Source: Cunninghamia lanceolata (Eukaryota; Streptophyta; Pinopsida; Cupressales; Cupressaceae). Taken from it: a DNA stretch of 64,000 bases. Shown here in pieces: positions 34,058 through 43,562 of the stretch. The first letter of the stretch is position 1. Every line of letters starts with the position of its first letter. Both the position numbers and the translations under genes were made by a program. A model generated the notes under the pieces. That model searched no databases, had not been told where the DNA came from, and saw only the letters and a program-made list of their open reading frames with translations. The stretch covers positions 2,790,001 to 2,854,000 of the forward strand of contig BSBN01000829.1 in NCBI GenBank assembly GCA_027924645.1, written 5' to 3'.

Positions 34058-35229
34058 TGATGTAGCACAACTCAAACCCTCAAATGCCAAATATGCAACA
34101 AACATAAATATTCATTTTATTGAATTCAAACTTGTAAAAAGATTACATAAATCTGCAACATTACAAAAAATAAACTTATTACATTTGGCCTTCCATGGCT
34201 TCTCATAAAAGAATCTCTCTCTTTCCTTATGCTCTCAGCTTTTCATTTATTTTTTCATTCCCTCTCATCCACATATTTCTTGCTCTCAAGACTCCTTTTT
34301 CTTGCCCTCCCTTTTTTGTCCAGCTAAAACCTCTATTTAAAGCCTTTAAAATCTGCATTCTAAAACTTACAATAACATTCCAAAATTGGACAAGACTTTC
34401 AACTTTGGAAACTTTTTTTCTTCCAACATAGCCATTTCATTTAGAAAGTGAGGATTTTCTTTAATGACTCTTTTTATAATTAGAATCCACCTCTTTCATT
34501 GTAAATATTTCCCTTAATGTAAGGCAATTACTATTTTATATTTGATTTTTCCATATTGTTGTCTCATCTGAAAAATTAAATATTAAAACTAAAGATTCTC
34601 TACCTCCACCCACATTGATATTTGAAAATTAATTAAATACCTTAAATAATATCTTTAGAATCTTCTCAAATAAATTTGGAGAAGAAATTTTCCCTTCATG
34701 ACTTCAACACTATGCACCGGGATGTCTGAAAATTGACTTTTTCCATAACTTTTTATTGGAAGCTCCTTTTTGCATGAAAACTTGCCCAGATGTGTAGAAT
34801 AACATTCCCAAGCTTCCCACCAAGCCATTTTTATCTAGCATTGATAAAACTCAAGAAATTAATTTTCTCGTAAAACCACCAGTATAAACTTCTGGCATTA
34901 AAATCTCTTAAACAATGAAAGATATGACTTCGATTCTTTTCACATATTTAGTGAAATGTCCTCAAGAATATTTTCATCAAAGGATTTTTTCCCAAACTTT
35001 AAAAATCTTGAAAAATAATTGTTTTCGTGAAAACTGCCTAACGAAGCCTTAAAACTGCGATAGAGTGAAAACTTGAAATCTACAAATATAATTAAATATT
35101 TGGATTCCTGATATAGATAGATGCCTGAGACCACCAAAATAAACCAAAACACACACCAAAACTAAAAATTAAAATAAAATATTTTTAGTTGATGCAAGAT
35201 CGCTTGTGGACCCGGATGCTCCTGCATCA
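34058..35229 (-). repeat. 5' LTR of element E (right copy)
   Basis: Plus-strand TGATGTAGCACAACTC to CTCCTGCATCA, 1,172 bp, with perfect TGATG/CATCA termini. Followed by the AGATC duplication at 35230-35234. Confidence 0.9.
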
Positions 35230-35234
35230 AGATC

Positions 35235-36185
35235 CCTTTAACAAAACAGCCCCAGGGGCATCAGGCCTTTAACATACCAAAAATGACAAAAAGATAGCAT
35301 AGAAACAATAGAACAAAAGAACAAAACAAAACTCAATGAAATGATGGAGAAAACAAAAAACAAGAGAAACAAGAAACTACAGGCTATCAGTCACCTCAAA
35401 CTTGGCCAGGAACTCCACCATCTCCTTGTAGTCGCCTAAGCTGTCAATGCCCACTTATTTAACCTTGTCATACAGATCCTTCACCACGACAAAGATGGAA
35501 GTGAATTCTGCCATGAACTTCCATTTGCCCTGCATAGAGTCCATTCTTTTCTGAAGGTTCTAGATATCCTTTGCATGTTTGACACACAGAGTACATTTCC
35601 CCTTACTGGCTTGCTGAACAACCTCCCCCACATCTTTCTTTTCAATGGTAGCCTTCTTCTTGCCTTCCAGAGTTTTCGAGCTGCTTTCATTCATCGTGGC
35701 AAAGTGGCTAGTGCCCTCAACTTCATGCACTGATTCAGTAGGAGTCTCCTCTCCCTCTTCATCCACTGTCTCTTCCACAAACTCAAAGTCCTCAGAACCC
35801 TCCACCCCCAGAGAACTAACTAGTGGTTTCCCAGCAATCCTTTTGGAACGGTGAATGCTCGGAAGAGCAGTCTCCCCACCTTCACTACTACCCTTACTTT
35901 CCATAATAGTGTCCAATTCCACAATTTTCACAGGAGCATCCTCTGTGGTAGCCCCCTTCCCTTCCTTATATTTTTTTGTCGAAGTTCCCTCCATTTCCCC
36001 CACCTTGTCTCTCTTGCCAAACTTCCTTCCCCGCACTGGAGTGACATGTTTTTGTTTTGTATTTTTAGTAGAAATAGGGGTCTCAATAGGATTCCCTTCC
36101 ACCGCACTAGGGTTGCCCTTAATTATAAGAGTCCCTATGCAAGTTTTCACTTTGCCCTTACCCTTATGTGAACTGCCTGGCTGTG
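35235..36185 (-). pseudogene. Unrecognised minus-strand ORF remnant
   Basis: The best frame is 36150-35560 (196 codons, MKTCIGTLIIKGNPSAVEG...). It is Glu/Lys/Thr/Ser-rich and looks disordered, with one conserved-looking patch SIHRSKRIAGKPLVSSLG. After the stop a helical stretch continues (LQKRMDSMQGKWKFMAEF, then EMVEFLAKFEV), and near 35,260 PDAPGAVLLKG. The RSKRIAGKP type of patch often lies at the end of the DNA-binding or gag-like part of plant retroelement proteins, but I cannot name a family. Plus-strand frames at 35645-36199 are shadows of it. It lies in the sequence that element E broke into. Confidence 0.35.
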
Positions 36186-38700
36186 GGCCCTCCCTCTAAG
36201 CATTAATTAAGTAAATTAGGACAATTTATTTAATTAATCAATCATTTCATCCTTCCTCTAATAGTTGGCCTTAATTAAATAAATTTATCATTATTTAATT
36301 ATGTTCATCATTCTCATTCCAAAAATCAAATAAATGCAACCTATTTATTTAATTCCTAAATTCCCTCTCAAATCATTATTTGGCTTTAAAAAATTAGTTA
36401 ACTAACTAATCTTTTGGACAATCCAAATCATGATTAGTCAAGGCAATCTTCCACATGGCTCAAGGTAAGTGTATGGCTCCAAAAATTTACTTTTTGGATC
36501 TCCACCCTCCATTTTCTCCAAAAAAATCCTAGCCCTCCAAATCCCTTAGATCATGGGCCTCTTCATGTGCACCTATCACGAGGTTTCACTTGGAAGCTAC
36601 TCACTCATCCTCTCCTCTCAATCATTCCTAGCCATTGATCTCAAGAATCGATCTCATCCATTGATCCCAAGAATCGATCTCATCCATTGATCCCCCACCT
36701 TCCAAATCTATGAATAGCTCATCATATGAGCTCTTTTAATCACTTTTTGAATGCATTGCTATGCTACTAGTGTGATAACCTAACATTCATTTCTCCAACA
36801 CAAAATCCACTTTGAGCACAACCACCATTAGTGAAACAAAGGGCTTGTGGATGAGAGATATTTAGTTTTATTTTATCCTTGTATGGAAGATCTTTTACTT
36901 TAATTTGAGGTTGTATTTGGGTGTGAAAGAGGATTCAGATTTTATAGTTTGAATCATTTTTTTGTGCTTCACATTCAGGTATATAGACAAGGTACAAATG
37001 ACAAGAAATAGTGAAATTTTGAATGAAGAGAAGGGGCCAAAGAAAGAAGAATGTTAGAGGATAGGTTAGGAATCACTAATTTTAGTATAGTTGGATTTAG
37101 ATGTGAAATATGAGAAGATTGAAGGAAGTGAATATGGTAAGTGGGTTGAAGACAAGCTAGTAGAACAATTGACCATTGTGAATGGAAAACATGAATATAC
37201 AAGGATTTAATTAGTGGGAGATGGAGTTAAAATTGAGAAATTGAAAGCTGAGTCTTTCTTAAGAGTAAATAATTATACAAGGAGAAGAGATGATAATGAG
37301 AAGATGTACAATGATATGAGACAGACTATGGAATATTACAACAATGCAAATTTTCGATAGAAGAGTGTAAGACATGAGTTGATTAGAAACAAAGAATGTT
37401 GGAAGTTAGGAATATTGAGTTAGAGGTTGAAGTTGTTGTTCCAAACTTTGATAGGTAAAATAAAGAAAGAGGAAACTAAATTGGTTAGGATAATATTGTT
37501 TCTTACTTTACCTTGTGGATCATTATGATTTTTCTTTATCATGATCTTTATTTTCTAATGCATCTCATGTTTCTATTGTCCACACCTTATGATCCTTGCC
37601 ACATGCTTATGATCCTTACCATACTTTGACTACATGTTTATGTATTCTCAATGGTTATGAGCCTTATCATGCCATCATCTTATGCCTAGTTTGATCTTAT
37701 AACCCTATGGTCATTGCTTATATTTCAGAGTGTCATATGGTGTGCTTTCAAAGCCCTGCCATGCTTCTTGAGTTATCTATTTATATTTGGGGGCACCATG
37801 TCTTGCCCCATACCATTTTGTGCTCATACGCTTGATTGTGGTCCTAGATCTGTCTTATTATAATGGGGAATCATGCTTTCCTCATATCTTATTGTGTTCT
37901 CACGTGATTTATCATGTTCCTAGAGTGACATTGAGGACACCATGCCTTCCCCATATTACATGTACCTACATTGTGCATCTAGATTTTCCTATACTTGGGG
38001 AAACTTTGTGCCTTGATGACTATCTCTAGTTTAAGCCCTTTACATGCCCACCCTTTGTTATTTTCTTGCTTGTTTGTCACATGATGTTGTCTATGACACT
38101 TATTACATCAATTTACATGATTTAGTGTTTACATACTTTAATCTTATTTGGCTACATTTACTTTTCACATGTATCATTTTTCTTCTCCAATTGCTTGCAC
38201 ACTTAATATGCAATTAGAGGGGGCATATATCGTCATTAATGTTTTTACGTTGAGATTTTAGGTAGTGGTTCATGCTACTTAGAGACTCATCACTATTCTT
38301 AGATGAATCATATTACATGAGCATGCTTGAAGTGTCATACCACATTATTTCCAACATAATGGGTAAAGTATTACTGTATCACTTTTCATTGTTGGCGAAA
38401 ATCCTCACCCTTCTCTCTTTATTTCTTTTTGGTCTTCGTTGATAGTTAAAGTAAACTTGTTATCTATACCTATTCCACTTGTGTGACATAAACTACTCAC
38501 TGTGCATATCTTTTCTTTGTTTTGTAAGTTCTTATGGAGCACTCGTACCAAGGAGAGGAATGCACATGAAGAAAGAAAGATAGGTCCATTTAAAGATTGT
38601 ATATTTAAATGTTTACTTTTTATGCATGATTGAGAATGCTCATATACTTTGAAATACAAGTTCATTTTAGAATTCACATGCATTTCAAAGTGGGGGAAAA
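36186..38700. other. LTR-type AT-rich sequence and decayed non-coding DNA
   Basis: 36186-36480 repeats the ATTAATTAAATAAAT style of the TGTAGACACC LTR fragment at 30.7 kb and may be its partner, but I could not align them convincingly. 36635-36686 is a two-copy 26-bp tandem. The rest shows no coding frame. Purine tracts at 38220 (TTAGAGGGGGCAT) and 38689-38700 look like decayed retroelement 3' ends. Confidence 0.35.
36635..36699. repeat. 26-bp tandem duplication
   Basis: TTGATCTCAAGAATCGATCT plus CATCCA, then the same unit with one base changed, then the start of a third unit (TTGATCCC). Confidence 0.85.
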
Positions 38701-38935
38701 TGTAATGGTGAAATTTGCATACCTATGCCAATTCCCATTTAGTTTTGGGCTCATTTTGATGGAATGTGTTAATGCAATTACATAAGAAAAAGTGGCACAC
38801 TGTTGTGCTAAGTTTGGCTCCTTCCTAGATCCTTATCTATCTACATTTACTCTCACCTTCACTCATTTCCTTATGTTTGACCTTATCCTAGCTCCATTTG
38901 CACTTATTTCCACACATTCAGGTCCACCTCATCCC
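38689..38935 (+). repeat. Possible 3' LTR start (TGTAATGG)
   Basis: AAGTGGGGGAAAA runs directly into TGTAATGGTGAAATTTGC at 38701, which has the form of a polypurine tract and LTR start. No second copy or LTR end is seen, and a TIR-bounded insert follows at 38936. Confidence 0.4.
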
Positions 38936-39898
38936 ACAATAATGGGTTACACTTTTTGGCCAAACTTGACATTGAAATCAACATTTTGAACTAAATCTTC
39001 ACTTTCTGACACCTATAGCCGCTAAACCGTTAAGAATTTGAAGATGATGTGAACTAGTGATTTGTGAAATTTTGTTTGTAGATTCTAAATATATTTTCTT
39101 AAAAAAATTTGTAGTTAAATTGTAAAATTTTTTGCGTCTCCTTTGATAACTAGTTTTTAATAGTAAACAACATTTTTTTAAAGTGATGTGTATCCCGTAG
39201 CACATAACTTTTTTCTATAAAGGATAAAATTATGATTCTTTTGAATTTAGATTGGTAACACCGATATATAGGCAATGCATTTGGTTTCATAATGTTTGGG
39301 TGAATATTTTTGTTTTAATTAAGTTTTGAAGTCAAACCAATTATAATTTAGACATAGGCGTATTTTGTAAAACATAACGTTTTCTGTATGTATTGAAATT
39401 TAATTTTTCTTTTTTTGTTAAAACAAGGACATCAATACCTAGGGCATAAATATTTTTCAAACAAAAATTTCACTAATTTACTAATTTTCCATGTGTGTAG
39501 AACGGAGAACTTGATGTTCAGTGAAAAACCTACATTCACGAGAAATAAAGAAATAAATATAATAATCAAATTAAATATATTTAAAATTATACTTTTGAGA
39601 AGCTTATAATAAGGACTACATACTTACAAAATATAAATCTTAAATGAATTCATTTGATCCCCCAAAAGGTAAATAAAAAGTGGTTTTTTATCAGCATTTT
39701 GATAGGTGTAGAGGAGACTCCATTATAGGCATGGTTTAAAACTAGTGGGTCTGAATCTAAGGGGGTTTGATCAAACCCTCTTCAATTAAAATCCTATAAA
39801 TGGAACCTTTCAAGGTTTAAATCATTATATTTTCTAAAAATATGTGATTTCAGCAAAAATCAGGATGTCCCAGAAAGTGTAACCCATTATTGTGGCAT
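38936..39898. mobile_element. TIR-bounded element of about 960 bp, MITE-like or small DNA transposon
   Basis: The left end CACAATAATGGGTTACACTT is repeated inverted at the right end (39873-39898: AGAAAGTGTAACCCATTATT then GTG), about 24 bp with one mismatch. The interior is AT-rich without coding capacity. No clear target duplication is visible, so the exact ends and the superfamily are unsettled. Confidence 0.5.
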
Positions 39899-40038
39899 TA
39901 GCACACCACATCATTAGCCTAAACTTCCATGCGCTCATCCTTAATCTCAAGATTTCCATTTCCCTCTAACGAATCAATCCCATGGCACTTGGGTTTGATT
40001 TTGAGTTGCTCAAGGTTGACCCCAAATTCAAATATTTC
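39899..40038. other. Short unassigned stretch
   Basis: No gene. It continues the possible LTR sequence that the TIR element interrupts. Confidence 0.3.
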
Positions 40039-40228
40039 AAATTCAAATTTTGATGATACTTATCTTTTTTACTAGCCCTTATGAGCCGACTTGGTACACA
40101 TTTGTACAATGTATTGCTATGTCTTACTATTTAAAATTCAAATTTTGATGATACCTATCTTTTTTACTAGCCCTTATGAGTTGACTTGGTACACATTTGT
40201 ACAACATATTGCTATGTCTTACTATTTA
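40039..40228. repeat. 95-bp tandem duplication
   Basis: Two adjacent copies of a 95-bp unit beginning AAATTCAAATTTTGATGATA, with six or so differences. The boundary is at 40133/40134. Confidence 0.9.
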
Positions 40229-40832
40229 AAGGCATTCAATGTGTAATTAATTCATAAGGACAATCAATTAGAGAAATCATTTAGGAATATTTCAAATTTG
40301 GAGCTTAAAAGGAACACATTTACATCAAAATCATAACACATTTGCATTTAGAACACCTACATGTTTGAGAGTGTTGTCTTTGATATTCGCCCAAGGCCAT
40401 AAAGCTAGTCTATCAAGGAGTTTGATGTAGGAGAGCACAATCCTTGTGATCCAACAACTTCCCAAGGGTATTTTAAAATAATGTCAGTCCTTACACACTT
40501 CCAAATAATAAAAATCATAACAAACTAGGAAACAAAAGCCTATTGTTTTCTAGATTAGATTTGCACCTAAAAGGACAATTATGTGCTACTTGGGATTGAC
40601 CACAAGCTACTCAAGATCAACCTACAAAGACTTCCCAGTCTGTACAAAGTTTGAACAGTGAGCTTATCAAGGGCATCAATTTTCTACACTTTGGTGAATT
40701 GATTTTACACATCTTTAACATTCGTATTCTATCATCGATTTGAGAGCTAAATACCCTAATCCTCTTACATTTAATTTTCCAAAAACAACATTTCAATTAT
40801 CAATTCCAAATTAAACTTTGATTTACCTAAAT

Positions 40833-40834
<2 letters not shown>
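40229..40834. other. No gene seen
   Basis: AT-rich sequence without open frames or repeats that I recognise. Confidence 0.4.

Positions 40835-40900
<66 letters not shown>
40835..40900. repeat. (CT)33 microsatellite
   Basis: 66 bp of uninterrupted CT dinucleotide (GA on the other strand). Confidence 0.98.
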
Positions 40901-40902
<2 letters not shown>

Positions 40903-41580
40903 AATTGTATATACATTGCTCATATTCAACATTTTTTTATTATTTACTGAAATGAATCACATTAGTAATTTTATATTAAAAAATATTTTTTTAATTTATA
41001 ACTTGAACCCCACTAAATATAAATGGGACCTAAAAATCTATGTTCACTACTAAGATATTGTGATGACATAAAAGATTGTAATAACATCCATGAGACCAAG
41101 TAATTTATGGGACCAAACCTGCAACAAAAGAGCACCAAGTCAAAATGGCCACTCGACATAAGAGTTAACTTAGAAGCACTATGAAATTGAAAAAGATTAA
41201 TGTACATTCAATGACAAAACTTATTTATTATTAGTTTTTTTATGAATAGGCGTTTTATATTACTTGTATAAAAAGATAATATTACACATATTCACAAAAA
41301 AACGATCAATGAAAGAAGTCACACCCCAAAGTCCAAAAAGATCAAGTCAAACCTTCAAAAGACAACAGAAAGCTATTAAATGACGATAGCTATTCCACTA
41401 GATGCTAAGGGGTTACGATCATCTAATTTTCTTCATTAAAATGGATTACAATCATCTAATTTTCCTTTAATAAGATATTTATCAAGATTCAACTACAAAA
41501 TTAGATTTAATAAAATGTTTTATCAAGAATCTACTTACCATATTTAATAAAATATTTTAATTGTTTGGACTTCCCAGGAG
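40901..41580. other. No gene seen
   Basis: AT-rich. A small minus-strand frame at 41207-41013 has no supporting feature. Confidence 0.4.
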
Positions 41581-42000
41581 CCATATATTTCCTATCTGCT
41601 GGTCTGTGTTGGAGACAATTTTCCCCAAGTAATCCGCCGTGTACTGACCACTGGATTAATGTGAATAAAAAACGACGAGTCTAATCCGTAAAACAGTGCA
41701 GGATATTGTGTGATGTGATTTGAAGGAAGTGAATGGCTACCCTTTCAGGAATTGCAGGAGGCGCATGGGAACACGGTATAATACTTTTTATAATGAAAAC
41801 TATAAATAATCTGACGCCCGCGTATAATACATTCGTGAGTGATGAATATAGTGAGACAAATCCGTACAAATAATTTCGCTCTGTACAGAAATTTCTGTCG
41901 CCAGCGCCGTACGATCACGGCGCTGACAAATTCACGAGAGATTGTTTCGTATATGGTCCTCCCCATTCCAATGGACTCGGAATGTAAAACAAGCTATCTA
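41581..42000. other. GC-richer island with a short ORF and palindromes, possible exon remnant
   Basis: Base composition and CpG content rise sharply against the surroundings (CGCCGTG, CGACGAG, GACGCCCGCG, CGCCAGCGCCG). On the plus strand an ATG near 41731 in good context (GTGAATGGC) opens a 46-codon frame, MATLSGIAGGAWEHGIILF onward, with a possible splice donor ACACGGTATAA. A 14-bp palindrome ACAGAAATTTCTGT (41885-41898) and a hairpin CAGCGCCG/CGGCGCTG with an 8-base loop (41902-41925) follow. I do not recognise the peptide. It may be a first exon with its promoter, or a fragment of an unlisted element. Confidence 0.35.
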
Positions 42001-42170
42001 CCATAGCCTATCATTCTTTTTAGATTATCGTTATTTTGTTTTATCATTCAATAAAGCGATAACAACTTAATAGTCCTCTTGACATTCTAACTTCTATTTT
42101 GCTGCTTAATTATGTAACCTTTCACTTAACCCTAACCTTAACTCGCCTCCAATGGATCAATGGCATTCTA

Positions 42171-42305
42171 CTTAAATATCATCCATTTCAATGGTCAAAC
42201 AATTGATAGCAATTTTACACTTCATTCACACCAAAGTGGTAAATATTTGTCTTATTTTTATTGGCCAAAATTGACCTTTGACTATTGAAGTGGGTGATAT
42301 TTAAG
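42171..42305. repeat. 29-bp inverted repeat around a 77-bp loop
   Basis: Left arm 42171-42199 and right arm 42277-42305 are reverse complements with three mismatches (outer ends CTTAAATATCA and TGATATTTAAG). The size suits a small hairpin element. Beyond the arms, similarity weakens but may continue for about 25 bp. Confidence 0.8.
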
Positions 42306-42332
42306 AATAGCCGTTAAATGGAGCCAATACAC

Positions 42333-42420
42333 GCCACTAGCATGTTGATTCAAATACCCATGCATTATATAGGTCACTAGCACATTGATTCAAATACCAA
42401 CACATTATACAAGTCACTAG
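42333..42420. repeat. 40-bp tandem repeat, about 2.2 copies
   Basis: Units begin GYCACTAGCAYRTTGATTCA. The third copy stops after GTCACTAG. Confidence 0.85.
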
Positions 42421-42891
42421 CATGTCCAAAGGACATATGTGTGTCCTCCTATCCCTAACAGTTTTCTAACAAGCTACATAATCTTGACTTCAATCCAACA
42501 ATGAGGTCATTCCATTCCTTCATCTAGGAGGCCTCTAACAATAATACTATAGACATGCTTCTTATCTCTTTTCTCTTGCTGTTCATATTGTGCTAGTTCA
42601 TCCTCAACTCCTTTATATATTTGCTTAAAATAATATTAAAAATGATGAAATGCTATTTATTTGATGTTAAATCATATTTTTAGGCAAATAGGCGTCTTTT
42701 AGTAATTAAAAGTTGAACAATTTACATCATAGTTGTTTATTTTTAGCTACATTAACAACTTGCATGATAATTGTCTAGTAGAAGCTCACCAATTCATGAT
42801 TAATGGATTGTGGAAATATCATGTCTTTAATTAAGTAGTGATATAGTTTTTACTTCAACCTTTGCATTATAAGTTTATAAAATTCAATTGT

Positions 42892-43329
42892 TGTTAGGTT
42901 TACAAAGCAAATCACACCCAAAAGAAAAATGCTTAGAAATTAGCTATATAAAATCCTATTTGCTCAAAATAATAAAAGACTCAACAATAATGTCTATTCT
43001 ATTCATTAGCAATTCAATGAAAAGCAAACATGTATAGCCTCTTAGATGGATGAGTCATGGTGACACATGTCCAAGAGGCTATGAGTTAATGTCAATCAAG
43101 AGAGTAGTTAACTCAATCAAGTAGAGACAGTGTTGGCACTTGATGAGGTAGAGGTGGCATCTAATTGTCATTAAGTGGTTGGTGCCCACAGGTGGTTGTA
43201 GTGAAGTAAGGGTGGCAAATGATTGCCTTCTATCAAAGATGACACATGTAATTGTTAGCTATCTAGGAAGAAAACATATTTATCTAAGTAAATTTAATAA
43301 AATAGATGCAATAAAATATTACACCAACA
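42892..43329 (-). repeat. Putative 3' LTR of element D
   Basis: On the minus strand it starts TGTTGGTGTAATATTTT after a purine tract AAGAAGGGG and ends AACCTAACA, 438 bp with TG...CA ends like those of element B. It lies directly after the pol remnant, but the partner LTR is outside or lost. Confidence 0.55.
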
Positions 43330-43562
43330 CCCCTTCTTAAGTGTAAGTTAGGGAGGAAATGAAATTGGTCCCAACAAGGAGTGCCATGTTAGATAACTAT
43401 GTACAAATAAACCCCCCAAAGAAAGAGAGATAACCCCCAAGGAAGAGAGACATACCCCCCGCCCCCCCCCCCCCCAAAAAAGAAGAGACATAATGAAGAG
43501 GAAGGACAAGGTAGCCCAAACAAGGAATAGCCTCTTGAATCCCTAGTATTAAAGCTCATAGA
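43330..43562 (-). other. 3' untranslated part of element D
   Basis: Purine-rich on the minus strand, including a G-run of 14 (plus-strand C-run 43462-43475) and repeated GGTTTATTT/TTGGGGGG strings. It lies between the pol end and the LTR. Confidence 0.5.

Larger units (their letters stand above)
30911..35229 (-). mobile_element. Element E: non-autonomous LTR retrotransposon with gag remnant
   Basis: Total length is 4.3 kb: LTRs of about 1.17 kb, TGATG/CATCA termini (left copy TAATG by mutation), a perfect AGATC duplication, a primer-binding site beside the right LTR, and only 2 kb inside. The internal part codes for a gag C-terminal piece and an acidic protein with internal repeats. There is no protease, integrase or reverse transcriptase. 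It must have been copied in trans. The two LTRs are very alike, so it is younger than the other elements here. The gag piece is of copia type. Confidence 0.85.
42001..42891. other. No gene; inverted and tandem repeats
   Basis: Contains the inverted repeat at 42171-42305 and the 40-bp tandem at 42333-42420, listed separately. The rest has no recognisable feature. Confidence 0.4.

Noticed and set aside
35645..36199. Plus-strand ORFs of 69-114 codons
   Set aside because: Antisense of the minus-strand ORF remnant at 36150-35560; composition is Ser/Pro/Leu as expected for a shadow.
37787..38029. 80-codon ORF with many cysteines
   Set aside because: No family pattern; the region repeats ACCATG/CCTTG-type strings and looks like decayed non-coding retroelement sequence.
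41681..41966. Minus-strand ORFs of 62 and 73 codons in the GC island
   Set aside because: No motif or start context; kept only as part of the island description.
43195..43205. TTGTAGTG as a CACTA end
   Set aside because: It lies inside the putative LTR of element D, with no CACTA-type subterminal repeats or partner.
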